Positions 1-9,783 are shown, counted from the first letter of the stretch. The stretch: DNA of 64,000 nucleotides from Strigamia acuminata (GCA_949358305.1 OX442324.1:8901601-8965600); one strand, 5' to 3'. Numbers and translations are program-made. Notes: generated from the sequence alone by a model not told the origin.

Positions 1-209
1 ATTCGCTTTCTCGTGCGAATTAAACGAATATCGTTTAGATATTTATTCTAGCGTAGATTGGCTACGCTAAATAAATGTGGCTGTTGTACAGTTGAAATGG
101 TCAGCGGGCACCGGTCCTCGATCAATCCGTGAAACGGCCTGAAAGGTGAGGTAAATGGTGCTCTTGCTGAAATGTGGTAACTGTAGTGTCGTTTCCGGTC
201 AAGCATCGG
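1..209. other. unassigned left edge
   Basis: AT-rich sequence with no coding frame that I recognise. It may be the upstream part of the LTR-like segment that follows, whose 5' boundary I could not fix. Confidence 0.3.
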
Positions 210-229
210 TGTTATATATTAACCGGAAA

Positions 230-246
230 TGACGTCATATGCAAAT
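230..246 (+). promoter_or_regulatory. CRE palindrome next to an octamer motif
   Basis: TGACGTCA (230-237) is followed after one base by ATGCAAAT (239-246). These match consensus ATF/CREB and POU-octamer sites. They lie about 215 bp upstream of the YY1-like/ATG motif of the same LTR-like segment, an enhancer-like position. Functional use is inference. Confidence 0.35.
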
Positions 247-459
247 CTTTTTGATTATGCAGGTTCGCAGAAACACGAGACTAGTTAGTCTAGTTGGTAT
301 TTCTAGCGCGACCTAGTGGCGAGTATTAGCAACATAATAATCGTCGTCAATTACTTCTTCAGGTGATGCCGAATCACCACATGTTTTCCCGAGTTTTTAC
401 CTTGTATAATGCTTTATTCTGACACAAGGTGTCACTCATGTATGTTTTGACCATCCAAG

Positions 460-519
460 ATGGCAGCACACAGTGCTTTTCTGCTCTGCCTTTTCTCAAC
501 TCCAGAATGGAGCCAATTT
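460..519 (+). other. leader mini-ORF ending at a splice donor
   Basis: An ATG inside the CCAAGATGGCAGC motif opens exactly 20 codons that reach GTAAGT at 520. The arrangement and spacing match the LTRs of the intact elements at 24164 and 17102. This copy sits in a decayed LTR. Confidence 0.4.
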
Positions 520-752
520 GTAAGTTGTTTCATTTCAATTAAACCTTTTGTTGTTTTAGTTGTTAGTGTTTATCATTAGAACACCTTTTGTGTTTTGTTC
601 AAGCGCACATAAGCGGTATTTGGCCGCGCGCACTCGTCTCGGCAATTGACAACGTCGTTGCTACGTCCGTGTCGGACACACGGCGCCCGATACGCGCTTC
701 CACACTCGGCTCACGCCGAATTTGCGCTGCTTTCCTCTGCTGCTGACCTTCA

Positions 753-1063
753 GTACTAACGAAAGGCTTGTTCAAGCCGAAACATGAAGAGTTCGTCGCG
801 AAGTTTGGATTAAAGAACATTGCGTAATTTTTTGGGATGTGCGGAGACAAGCACTCAGGGGAAGTGTTGTATTTGAGTGTCTTGTCTTCACGCCAGGTGA
901 ACGTTTCACCTGTGCGCCCACGACGTCCAGATGACGTACTTGGCGCAAACCAATCAGGGTTGAGCGCACCACTTTTGTACTTGTATATATCATGTGTTAT
1001 GGATTAAATAAATCAGTCATTCATGTTAAACCTAACCACGCGTCTCGTCCTTTCTTACAAACT
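753..1063 (+). other. unclassified promoter-like segment
   Basis: Starts with a GGCTTGTTCAAGCC hairpin (767-780). Positions 863-1063 run from TGTTGTATT to ..TTCTTACA, with TATATATCA near 980 and ATTAAATAAATC near 1003, which resembles a short (201 bp) LTR. I could not find a target duplication, a partner LTR or any coding match, so it stays unclassified. Confidence 0.25.
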
Positions 1064-1321
1064 GCTTCGAACGTAAAAACTACAGTTTTCCTAAATGTAA
1101 TGTATATTTTCGTTTCATTAAAGTGTATATTTTATTTTAAGTATTGTCTTTACTTTCAAGCACCTTTAGTGCTTGTTTTGTGCGCACATAAGCGACCTTA
1201 CGTCGCGCGCTTACGTGAAACGTCTCGCGAACGTTCGTACCAGGTGTACGACGCCATTTTGCCTTTATTTAACACGCTTCAATCGGCAACTCGCCGATAT
1301 TTTGCGCACTCCTCTGCTACA
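1064..1321 (+). repeat. copia LTR 3' fragment
   Basis: Matches the downstream half of the solo LTR at 39842-40338 (opposite strand): CGCACATAAGCG-like element, GTTCGTACxxxG run, CACGCTTC..CGGCAA, and the same terminus ..TTGCGCACTCCTCTGCTACA. It lacks the 5' half of the LTR and is not followed by a PBS. Confidence 0.5.
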
Positions 1322-1381
1322 CCTCCAACCCCAACTAGTTCTTTGATTCCCTTAGCCGATCTGGCAGCTGAAGCGGAGACG

Positions 1382-1900
1382 ATGGAAGCGCTGGTCGAGC
1401 CACTTTGGGGCGAGCGGCCACCGGGAGATCGCATCAACAATGCTGGCGCGTCCTTGACCGGTCTGTCGCCAGAGGTTGTTAGCTCAGGACTCCGGGGAAC
1501 CCAGGCGACACAACCGATGGAGGAGCCGGGAGCAGGAGCTTATGCAACCATGCCCCCTTCTCCACCGTCGGCAGAGAGCGACGTTCCGGATGACATCCCG
1601 AGGACGCCGGGTAGGCCTCGCCATTCCCGTCGTAAGAAGGGAAGGAAGGCCAGACGTACCCGCGCCACTGCGATGACTACTACGTCAGCTACGATGGCGG
1701 AAGAGGGGGCCAGATTGGGCCCGCTCCCCGAGCCACGCATGTTAACCAGGGAGGCGGAGAGTATTTCTCCGCCCCTTTTCGAGTCGCAGGAGGTGATAGT
1801 CCTTAGTGACGAGTGTTGGCGCGTATTATATGATCCTAGAAGTGTTGTTCATGTGAAGAAACACAGACGGTCACGTAGGTCGCCATCTTGGAGACTTTAA
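1382..1900 (+). CDS. hypothetical Pro/Arg-rich ORF, truncated by J
   Basis: This is an open frame in GC-rich sequence unlike its neighbours. The residues from 1382 to 1813 are original; the last about 29 codons run into the 3' LTR of element J and are artefactual. No domain is recognised. Visible features are a proline/serine-rich middle, a basic block (RHSRRKKGRKARR) that could act as a nuclear signal, and, just before the break, EVIVLSDE, which has the form of a SUMO-interacting motif. The frame continues open upstream through the LTR fragment. It could be the N-terminus of a retroelement gag or accessory protein, or chance coding in CpG-rich DNA. The missing remainder would lie beyond the other end of J, but I found no continuation there. 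Confidence 0.25.
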   Translation: MEALVEPLWGERPPGDRINNAGASLTGLSPEVVSSGLRGTQATQPMEEPGAGAYATMPPSPPSAESDVPDDIPRTPGRPRHSRRKKGRKARRTRATAMTTTSATMAEEGARLGPLPEPRMLTREAESISPPLFESQEVIVLSDECWRVLYDPRSVVHVKKHRRSRRSPSWRL

Positions 1901-2005
1901 TAAAGATGAATAAAAGAAACTGTCACCAGGTGGTGATACATAAAACAAAGTAAACAAAAGATCGTCTGCTACAATACAAATGAGAAAGAGCGAATTACAT
2001 TAACA
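1814..2005 (-). repeat. 3' LTR of J
   Basis: On the minus strand it runs TGTTAATG..to..GCGCCAACA (192 bp). It is preceded by a purine tract (AATTAGGGGTAG) after the pol stop. It contains CCAAGATGGCGAC (1879-1891) and a CACCACCTGGTG palindrome. The flanking pentamer is ACGAG (1809-1813); its partner at the other end is lost. Confidence 0.75.
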
Positions 2006-2017
2006 AACTACCCCTAA
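2006..2017 (-). other. polypurine tract of J
   Basis: Minus strand TTAGGGGTAGTT directly abuts the 3' LTR and overlaps the pol stop. This is the expected plus-strand priming site. Confidence 0.55.
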
Positions 2018-3648
2018 TTCGCTGTTTCCCGTACAGAACTCAAATACGGAACTAAAAATAACAATCTTCCTTTCATTAAAGGTTTGGTAAACAAATCTGC
2101 ATAATTAAACTTTGTGTTAACATACATGATTTTAAATAAATCTAACATCAAATGTTCTCGAACGAACTTAAATCTTATATCCATCTAACGTGTTAATCGA
2201 TTCTCCACATGATTTTTCAAATTGAAAAGTACATTCTGGTTGTCCACGAAAATAGTTGGATGTGCATCATCAATCGGTAAGACACGAGAACATTCGGTTA
2301 AAATGTGTGTTAACCAAATAACTTCTTTCACTAAATCAGTCACGGTGTATAATTCCGATTCCATTGCGGATGCCGCAACCAAGGACTGCTTTGCAGATCT
2401 CCAAATTATTGGTACTTGGCCCAGAAACACGATGTGGCCAGAAACCGATCTGCGTGTGTCGATATCGGACGCAAATGATGCATCAGAATAACAGTGAAAG
2501 TTAACACGTTCTGGTCTCTTCATCTTAATGCACTGATACGGGGTTGATCTCACATAATTGAATAAATGCTCGAGATGCATCCAGGCGACGATACTGGGTT
2601 TTGAAGAATATCTCGCCAAAACGCTGACTGCGTACAGGATGTCTGGTCTCGTCATTCGTGCGAGAAACAACAAAGATCCGACCAACTCTCGATACGGTAG
2701 ATCAATGCCTTTTTCGTTTCGCATTGTTTCTGCATTGATGACCGACCCGAATTTCATTGGTTCGTACTTTCTCTGAAAAGATATAAATGAGAAAACATTA
2801 GACAGTTTGTGTATATATGACGTTTGTTCTAAATAAACACAGTTGTCTTCTTTATCATGGCGGAAATTAATTCCCAAAAACTTTTGAACACGACCTAAGT
2901 CCTTAATATCAAAAATAGTTCTAATTGTTCGTATCACGTTATCGATCACAAAGTCATTTGAACCGATAATGAGAACGTCGTCGACGTAAACCAATACGAA
3001 TGCGTTCCATCCTGAGCGGTATACACATTCACAAGATGCGAGGGGAATTAAACCAGTCTCTTTTAATGCACGGTCGAGTTCTATCCACCAACATCTTCCC
3101 GCCTGATGGAGTCCATAGAGACTTTTCTCTAATTTCCACACATATCCATCATTTCGTTCGAAGCCAATTTGGAGGATCCATGTAGATTTCCTCTTCCAGA
3201 GTTCCATAAAGGGAAGCGCATTTTACATCCAGATGTCTAGTCACCCATCCGGCACATACCACAAGCAAGAAAAATAGTAAGCGAACGAGTGCAAAAGTGA
3301 CAACCGGATTATATACTTCATGAAAATCCCTGCCTTTAACTTGTTCAAATCCCCTTGCTACTAATCGTGCGCGATGGCGAACGACGGTTCCTTTGTCGTC
3401 GCATTTTCGGACAAAAACCCATTTATTGGTTAAAATCTTCTTCTCTTTTGGAGGTGGAACGAGTGAAAAGACCTTTCTTTCTTCTAGCGTTGCTATTTCG
3501 TCTTGCATTGCCTCATTTCATTGATTTGCATCCTCACATTTTATTGCTTCTTCGTATGACGTGGGACTTTCAACATCGCAACATTCCAATCCATTAAAGA
3601 AGTCAAAGAAGTCTTGGTCGACTATGTTAGAATCGGTGTTATTTGGTT
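2014..3648 (-). pseudogene. J pol: reverse transcriptase and RNase H
   Basis: Copia RT/RH, decayed. In minus order: linker (SPTSYEEAI), RT start (TNKWVFVRKCDDKG, RHRARLVARGF), fingers/palm (HLDVKCASLYG), YGLHQAGRCWW, the catalytic FVLVYVDDVLIIG box near 2968-2995, and RNase H (YSDASFASD, HIVFLGQVPIIWRSAKQS, VENRLT..). The C-terminal YADLFTKPLMKGRL ends at the stop at 2014. Defects are a TGA at about 3509 where a Trp is expected, a frameshift near 3175, and a stop near 2187. RT/RH sits right of the 3' LTR, as expected for a minus-strand element. The 5' continuation is at 16684, on the far side of element C. Confidence 0.85.
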
Positions 3649-3653
3649 TGGCC

Positions 3654-4119
3654 TGTTAGAAAAATGCCCAACTGTTTGATCTTATCGGTTGCATGTTTCC
3701 GGTTAAATGCAACGTGTGTGTCATTGCAATTCTGTATCCGTGTTACATTGGTTGATATTGACTTTTAAACCCTTGTTCCTGTGCTAAGTGCCCCAACCAA
3801 TGTGCTTATTAGCAATGACATGCCCATATGTCGTCTGCTCTAATATGAGCGCTTATCTTTTGGTTTCTCATGGCCTTTGTTTACATTATCTATTGTTTAT
3901 GCCGGGTTTACTTTACTTTTGTTATGTAAAGAATGAATCCTTGTTTGTTAACAATGATTCATTCTACTTTAAGCTTTGTAGCCTCGAAAGAGGTGCGCTT
4001 TTATGTTCTCTCTCTCATCACGATGAATAAAGATGGCGGTCGCATAATGCGAGTTCCCGCACCGTTTAAATCGAGTGTCAGCTCCTTTTCATTGATGTCC
4101 GGCGCCTACAAACCTATCA
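3654..4119 (+). repeat. 5' LTR of C
   Basis: TGTTAGAAAAATG..to..CAAACCTATCA, 466 bp. It is the same family as the two 463-bp LTRs of B, in reverse orientation. Contains AAAGATGGCGGTC (4029-4041). Confidence 0.85.
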
Positions 4120-4121
4120 TA

Positions 4122-4139
4122 TGGTAGCAAAGGATGGTT
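4122..4139 (+). other. primer binding site of C
   Basis: TGGTAGCAAAGGATGGTT is complementary, with one mismatch (A for G), to the 3' end of metazoan initiator tRNA-Met (..AACCATCCTCTGCTACCA). It lies two bases after the LTR. Confidence 0.75.
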
Positions 4140-4292
4140 GACGACGCGGCCAACCGTTTGTGATACGTTTGCGGCAAGTTTCGTGACGGAACGGACATCG
4201 CGGATCCTCGCCAGTATCGTCGCAGAGACGTATCGTCGGATTCGAGGTGTTTGTGAGGCTGACAACGTGTGCGGACGTTTGCGGAGGCATTT

Positions 4293-4758
4293 TGAAGAGT
4301 TGCAATGGCCTGTGCGCAGTCGAAATAACTCGGAAACATCATTTTGGCTGGGCGGATAAATCGGACACGCGTCCGCCATCTTTTATTACAAAAGTAAGAG
4401 TGTTACATAAAAGCCTGGTTCGAGGCTAAACGCCCTCGATCTCAAACACAATGAAATCACAGAACAAATCATTGTTTCAATACACTGACTTGTTCTTTGC
4501 AGAAAGACAAAACTAATGGATAAAATAAACAGAACAACATAAACAATAAGTGCTCATTTGAGCAGATGACAGGTTGTGTGTGTTGTCACGTAATAGGAGT
4601 CGGTTGCGGTACAAAACCAGCATTGGGATTAAAAATCAGAATCAACCGACTGCGATACGGGACATCAACATGGCAACACACTGATTGCATTTAACCACAA
4701 TATGCAATCTGATAATCTACGCGGATGCGAGGACAAACAGGAAAACGTCAACCTAACA
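4293..4758 (-). repeat. 3' LTR of A
   Basis: On the minus strand TGTTAGGTTGACG..to..TTGCAACTCTTCA. Contains AAAAGATGGCGGAC (minus) near 4371-4385. Same length as, and no difference noticed from, the copy at 10775-11240. Confidence 0.92.
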
Positions 4759-4769
4759 AATCCCCCTTC
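4759..4769 (-). other. polypurine tract of A
   Basis: Minus strand AAGGGGGATT immediately precedes the 3' LTR, seven bases after the polyprotein stop. Confidence 0.75.
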
Positions 4770-4775
4770 GTTTAG

Positions 4776-7700
4776 CTATTTGTCAATTACAAAGATGTAT
4801 TCGCATAGCGCGTTCAATCTGGATTTAGCTAACCATTTCGTCAGAATATCCGCGACATTTAATTCGCCGGAAACATGCTCGATTGAAAAGGTTCCTTTCT
4901 CAAACCAATCTCTAACGAAATGGAGCTTCACGTCTATATGTTTGTTTGCCCTGTTCTCGATCCTATTCTTACAGTATTGGATAGCCGGCTGGCTATCCGC
5001 AAAAACGCAGGGCGTATTTCGCTCGAGACAAAACATTATCTTTGCATCGTAAAGGCGCTCGAGCCAAATAACTTCTTTCACCCCATCGACCACGGCGAGA
5101 AATTCGCTCTCCATGATCGACAGGGAGGTCATCGATTGTTTGTGGCAATTCCACGAGATGGGAATGCCACCCATATAGACAATATGTCCCCCAAAGCTTC
5201 GTCGTCTGTCTTGATCCAGGGCAAACGACGCGTCGGTGTAAACTGTCAAATTCTCGTTTTTACAGTTCGATAAGTTAATCGAATAATTCGACGTGGTGGC
5301 CAAATATCGCAGGACCTGCAGTAACATATTGACATGGCGCGTCGAGTGCGTCTCGTTATACTGGGAAAGCACTATTACTGAAAACAGTATGTCGGGTCTG
5401 GTTCGGCTGGCGATGAACAACAGACTTCCGACCAGAGATCTGTACGGGAATGAGGTGTCGACTTTTTCTCCGGTTCTTACACCTTGAATCATGGTTCCCG
5501 GGGTTACTGGAACCTTTACTCGATGGCACGAGTCAATCCCGTACGCTTTACAAAGCTTTTCAATATATTTCCGTTGGTGGATCTTAATCATGCCCCCGGA
5601 CCTATCAAACTCGATTCCTAAAAGTAAAGTTACGGGTCCCAGACTCACTACTTCAAACGATTCCCGTAACCACTTCAAAACGCATTGTTCCACATAGTCA
5701 TCCTTCGAGAATAGCACGATATCGTCCACGTAGAAGATGACTATCGCGTCGTTGTCTAGGGCATAGACACAGTTTAAACCCAACAATGGTTGAAAGCCCA
5801 ATTCAAGTAGTCGTATGTGGAGGACCTGGTACCACATACGACCGGACTGGTGTAATCCATAAAGTGCTTTTAAAAGCATCCAGCATTTATGCTTATTATG
5901 GGCGGTACGATATCCCTTGGGGATCTCCATGTACTGTACCGTATCGAGGTCCCCGTAAAGGTACGCGGCCTTGATATCCAGGTGTAAATCCCGCCATCCC
6001 TTGAGTATCACCAAAGTGCAAAAGAACACTATCACTAGCACGAAGTTGACGACGGGGGAGAACACCTCCGTAAAGTCAACTCCGGGCTTTTGCTTAAAGC
6101 CCTGTGCGATGAGTCGGGCTCGGTAGCGTTGGATAACACCCGTGTGGTCGCGCTTCATTTTGTATATCCATTTCGATCCCAAGAGAGTCGTACCCTCATC
6201 TAAAGTCGTTTTGTCAACTTCCTTGTAAACCGTTCTTTCATCGAACACATCAATTTCCTCTCTCATGGCTTTTATCCAATCAGGACGCTTGATGTGGTAC
6301 ATGGCTTCTTCGTAGGTTTCTGGCTCGACGGCACAGAAACCTGCAAACCCTAACGGTTCACCGTCCCCCTCTAATGTCTTAAAGTCAAATAAGGTCGCAT
6401 CATATGCGTACCCTTCTTCATCGCACCACCGTGCGATATCAACTCGACTTCTTATCTTGTCCTTTAAGGGCGTGATGTAAACAACATCTACTTGTCCCGC
6501 CGTCGCTCCGTCTTTACGGACGGATGCGCGTCGTTCCCATTCCGCCATATTTAACGGCAGTAGTTCCGGATGTAACATCACGTTCCCTTGCTTTTTCTTT
6601 GATCGTGATCCACGCCGTGTTTGAATCCCAGGAGGAATTTCAGGTTCCCCATCATTGTCAGGATAGATGTTGAAGTAATTCACATCATCCCCCTTCGCCC
6701 CACCAATTTCTTCAACAGGCTCATCCTCTGTATCCCCGTCCCCAAGAATAGGGTTCCCCTCAACGGGCATGAGTGGGGGTTGCCGAGCTGCCTGTTTAGC
6801 GACTGGCCTCAATTCAGGTCTAAGAGTAGGCTTTGGGGTCGTGGGCAATGCGGGTTTCACTTTTTGGTGCGGAACAGGCTGTGGAACTTCCTGTATCGCA
6901 GGAGGGGGTTCCGGAATCTCCGGAACTTCTAGGACCTCCGGGATCCCCGGAGCCTCCTGAATTATCGGGTCGCCAGCAACACTGTCGTCGTCAGAAAATG
7001 ACCCATTGAACGAGTCCGAACTCGAAGTATCAAAGTCATTCTCCAATTCAGGCGACGTGGCCGTCCCTAATTCAAACCAGAAATTGTTTTCAAAAATTTT
7101 GACGTGTTTAGATAAAAACACCTGATTTTTATTCGGATCCCAAATTCTATAGCCGCGTGTAGAAGCGGCGTATCCAATTAATGCCCCAGCCCATGCCCTG
7201 TCTTGTAATTTCCCACCCCGAGTCTGAGATGGGATATGGACATAAGTCAATGAGCCAATGCACTTGACATGGCGAAGGGACAATTTCTTATCATAAAACA
7301 CAGAATAAGGTGTTTTTCCCCCAATTCCCGTATGTGGAAAACGGTTTTTCAGATATACAACTGAAACGGCAAGCTCTGCCCATAAAGTGGCGGGAAATTT
7401 ATTCTCAAAAAGAAGTGCCCGAGTACCATTAAGAATGGTACGGTTCGCCCGCTCGGCGACCGAATTCATTTCTGGGCTGTATGCATTAGTCCTCATACAC
7501 TTAAGCCCAATTGTCGCCACATAAGCGTCCCATTGTCTAGATATGAATTCCCCTCCATTATCGGTTTTTATGGCCTTTACCTTCTTAGAGGTCGTTCGCT
7601 CAACTTCAAGTAGCCACCGCTTGAAATGTCCTAAAACGTCACTTTTCCGTTTCATGATAATTATCCACATAAAGCGGGAAAAATCATCAATGAGAATGAG

Positions 7701-9659
7701 ATAATAGTATGCCCCACCCAATGTTTGAACTGGAGCGGGGCCCCACACGTCTAAGTGTACTATTTCCAAAATGCTTTTTGTCGTAATTCCAATTATTGGG
7801 GGAAAACTAGCACGTGTGCTCTTCGCCCTGGCGCAAAAGTCGCACGTCGACAACTCCTTATTCGAGAGTTTCAGCCCAAAAACATCAGTTGACTTCTCTA
7901 AACCCGCAATTCCCTTTGCATTTAAATGCCCTAAGCGGGAGTGCCAAATGTCCATAGTTTGGGCCTTGTCTTTCTTGTCAAAAGTTTTAACCCCATTAGT
8001 AGAATTATTCCCATTCTCTGCTTTGTCTGCTTTGTTCTGCACAATTGAACTTGCCTCCTTAGAGGCATTGGCAGTCTTTGCCTTAATTTTATTTGAAACA
8101 TTCGCTTGCGCATTAGTCGTAACTTTCGCAGGCGCGTTGTTCGCAACACTCGCTTGCCCCTTTATCGCTGGTGCAGGTTTCCCTGACTCACTCGAATTTT
8201 GGGTTAATGCGTCCTTAAAACTAGGGTATGTTAGTATCGAATTTACAACTTCATCGCCTTTTATAAGCGGACTAGAAGACACTGTCGCAGCCTGTTGCGC
8301 AGGTAATGCGGCAGTGTTCACAGGAGAAATACGACAATTGACCTTATACATCCGATCACTCGTGCGTTCCGCAGTGATGGAAGGGTCATCAATTTTGTCG
8401 TTATAAATAACCATTTTGCCATTTTTAATCATGGTCGTTGCCCCAGCTTCATCCGTGCGACCCAACGAAATCAAATTCTTCCTAAAGTTGGGTGCATAAA
8501 ATACATTATGCAATGTAATTGCACGGGTGCGGGTTCCGTAAATCGATGTCAACGTCACATTTCCTATTCCTTCGATTCTCGACTTTCCTTCTCCCTGTTG
8601 CACGTGGCCAGTTAATGGCTTGAAGTCGGAGAACCAGTCTTTGTTGAAGGAGAAATGGTCCGTCGCCCCTGTGTCGACGTACCATTGCGAATCATAATTC
8701 GCGTGAGACACGTGGGAAGCCGGCACAGGGGGTTGTTGTTGAAGCCAAATCGCCGCGGAGTAATAAGAGACTGGAGAGTCACTGAATATGTCAGCCTGTG
8801 TGACAGTGGCCTTTTGCTGGCCTCTTCCACGTCCCTTGCCCCGTGGATTGCCTCTAAATTGTCCAGTTTGGTTTCCTTTTGCTTGGAATTGCTGTTTCGG
8901 TGGAGTAGGGCATTCACGGGCAAAGTGGCCCGTCCCACCGCAAGTAAAACAGATGCGTGGGCCACCGGGTGCATTTCCACCACGTCCGCGTTGTCTTCCG
9001 CCTTGGTTAAAGAAGGCACCAGTGTTCTCCAATGGCGCCTTGGAAGGCACGCCAAACTCGTCGGTTGTTACATGTAGGCGGTTGTATTCGCCTACCAGGC
9101 GTTCCTTGACCGCTGCTGCCGTGAACTCTGTGTCACCCCAGTGATAAACCGTCTGCTTGACCGGTTCGTATTGGGGTGGCAGCAGGTCAAGATATTGAAA
9201 GGCGTGAAACTCATCAGAAATTTGAATCTTGACATCTGCAAGCTGTACTACTTTCCGATCAACACGTGCGGTGAAAACAAACATCTCTTCGTTTTCATGC
9301 AACCGCATGTCTAAAAATTCCCTGCGAAGACGGGCTTTGCGTGCCCGGGTCGTGGGCTGGTAGGCAGCTTTCAGTGCCTCCCACACTTCTTTAGCAGTGG
9401 CCTGGGCAACCGCCACGACCTGTTGGGCCTCGCCGCAAGCCAAACAAATGGTGGAGCGGGCCCTTTCTTCGCCTTTCTCAAAATCCCTTGTCTCTCGAAA
9501 CGGTGATCCGGCCGGCGGCTCTTTTGTCTTGCCGGTCACGTGGCCCCAAACACCGTACGATTGGAGGAGGAGCTGTACCTGTACGCTCCAGGTCGGATAG
9601 TTGGTTCCGTCCAACTTTTTCACGTCCTTGTAATCATCATGGCGGTCGTAGGACGCCAT
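4776..9659 (-). CDS. copia Gag-Pol polyprotein with MBD-like domain (element A)
   Basis: 1627-residue uninterrupted polyprotein. The start is the ATG at 9659 (MASYDRHDDYKD), homologous to the MASEEKYDDYKS start of C/B; the upstream in-frame extension has only a GTG. Approximate order: capsid-like Gag (1-230), CCHC zinc knuckle CFTCGGTGHFAREC (about 236-249), retropepsin WYVDTGATDHF (about 326), and integrase HHCC (HSRLGH..CDFC, about 568-606). Next come the integrase catalytic D-D-E (HLDVWGP, KTDNGGEF, SVAERANR, about 638-731), the integrase C-terminus (GYRIWDP, about 833), the MBD-like domain (about 1037-1102), RT with FYVDDIVLF (about 1308), and RNase H (YTDASFALD, about 1472). All catalytic residues that I can check are present. 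The protein should assemble particles, mature itself, copy the RNA and integrate the cDNA. Confidence 0.95.
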   Translation of the reverse strand: MASYDRHDDYKDVKKLDGTNYPTWSVQVQLLLQSYGVWGHVTGKTKEPPAGSPFRETRDFEKGEERARSTICLACGEAQQVVAVAQATAKEVWEALKAAYQPTTRARKARLRREFLDMRLHENEEMFVFTARVDRKVVQLADVKIQISDEFHAFQYLDLLPPQYEPVKQTVYHWGDTEFTAAAVKERLVGEYNRLHVTTDEFGVPSKAPLENTGAFFNQGGRQRGRGGNAPGGPRICFTCGGTGHFARECPTPPKQQFQAKGNQTGQFRGNPRGKGRGRGQQKATVTQADIFSDSPVSYYSAAIWLQQQPPVPASHVSHANYDSQWYVDTGATDHFSFNKDWFSDFKPLTGHVQQGEGKSRIEGIGNVTLTSIYGTRTRAITLHNVFYAPNFRKNLISLGRTDEAGATTMIKNGKMVIYNDKIDDPSITAERTSDRMYKVNCRISPVNTAALPAQQAATVSSSPLIKGDEVVNSILTYPSFKDALTQNSSESGKPAPAIKGQASVANNAPAKVTTNAQANVSNKIKAKTANASKEASSIVQNKADKAENGNNSTNGVKTFDKKDKAQTMDIWHSRLGHLNAKGIAGLEKSTDVFGLKLSNKELSTCDFCARAKSTRASFPPIIGITTKSILEIVHLDVWGPAPVQTLGGAYYYLILIDDFSRFMWIIIMKRKSDVLGHFKRWLLEVERTTSKKVKAIKTDNGGEFISRQWDAYVATIGLKCMRTNAYSPEMNSVAERANRTILNGTRALLFENKFPATLWAELAVSVVYLKNRFPHTGIGGKTPYSVFYDKKLSLRHVKCIGSLTYVHIPSQTRGGKLQDRAWAGALIGYAASTRGYRIWDPNKNQVFLSKHVKIFENNFWFELGTATSPELENDFDTSSSDSFNGSFSDDDSVAGDPIIQEAPGIPEVLEVPEIPEPPPAIQEVPQPVPHQKVKPALPTTPKPTLRPELRPVAKQAARQPPLMPVEGNPILGDGDTEDEPVEEIGGAKGDDVNYFNIYPDNDGEPEIPPGIQTRRGSRSKKKQGNVMLHPELLPLNMAEWERRASVRKDGATAGQVDVVYITPLKDKIRSRVDIARWCDEEGYAYDATLFDFKTLEGDGEPLGFAGFCAVEPETYEEAMYHIKRPDWIKAMREEIDVFDERTVYKEVDKTTLDEGTTLLGSKWIYKMKRDHTGVIQRYRARLIAQGFKQKPGVDFTEVFSPVVNFVLVIVFFCTLVILKGWRDLHLDIKAAYLYGDLDTVQYMEIPKGYRTAHNKHKCWMLLKALYGLHQSGRMWYQVLHIRLLELGFQPLLGLNCVYALDNDAIVIFYVDDIVLFSKDDYVEQCVLKWLRESFEVVSLGPVTLLLGIEFDRSGGMIKIHQRKYIEKLCKAYGIDSCHRVKVPVTPGTMIQGVRTGEKVDTSFPYRSLVGSLLFIASRTRPDILFSVIVLSQYNETHSTRHVNMLLQVLRYLATTSNYSINLSNCKNENLTVYTDASFALDQDRRRSFGGHIVYMGGIPISWNCHKQSMTSLSIMESEFLAVVDGVKEVIWLERLYDAKIMFCLERNTPCVFADSQPAIQYCKNRIENRANKHIDVKLHFVRDWFEKGTFSIEHVSGELNVADILTKWLAKSRLNALCEYIFVIDK
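6355..6548 (-). other. MBD-like domain coding segment (element A)
   Basis: The segment encodes W-E-R-R..VRKDGATAGQVDVVY, then P-L-K-D-K-I-R-S-R, then LFDFKTLEG. The spaced pattern W-x-R-x(4)-R-x-(S/D)-G-x-T-A-G-x-x-D-x-x-Y..P-x-G/K..I/F-R-S-x..F-D-F is the signature of methyl-CpG-binding domains (MBD1/MBD2/MeCP2 family). It falls between integrase and RT, where copia elements normally have an unstructured linker. Confidence 0.8.
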
Positions 9660-9783
9660 TTCGGGAAATTTGCGACGAAATTTAGTGAAGAACCGAAGCA
9701 CAAGTCACACAAACCACGTAAATTCGTCGCACGGATGCAGAATTCCCCCAAAAGTGAAGGCGAATAATGCACACTACCCGGGG

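Larger units (their letters stand above)
210..752 (+). repeat. degenerate copia LTR (D/L clade), '+' orientation
   Basis: The segment aligns by eye with the LTR of the intact element at 24164. It has the same order of a GACACAAGGTGTC-type hairpin (421-433), a CCAAGATGGCAGC motif (455-467), a GTAAGT donor at 520, the CGCACATAAGCG motif (604-615), and a terminal CCTCTGCTG..GACCTTCA (735-752). The 3' end at 752 corresponds to the ..GACCTACA end of the intact LTR. The start is uncertain; 210 is simply a TG that gives a plausible length. No target duplication was found, and no PBS follows at 753, so this is an old fragment or solo LTR. Confidence 0.5.

Noticed and set aside
599-850. Minus-strand ORF over the 5' LTR-like fragment
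   Set aside because: No homology; overlaps LTR landmarks.
863-1063. Possible 201-bp solo LTR
   Set aside because: TG..CA ends, TATA and AATAAA-like signals are present, but the flanking pentamers do not match and no partner exists in the window; left as unclassified.
3654-4292. Solo LTR instead of the 5' end of C
   Set aside because: The LTR is followed by a PBS and by leader sequence that continues at 11246 once A and its duplication are removed.
7771-8406. 211-codon plus-strand ORF inside A
   Set aside because: Antisense shadow of the Gag-Pol linker/integrase; hydrophobic composition is the expected complement of the coding strand, and there is no homology.
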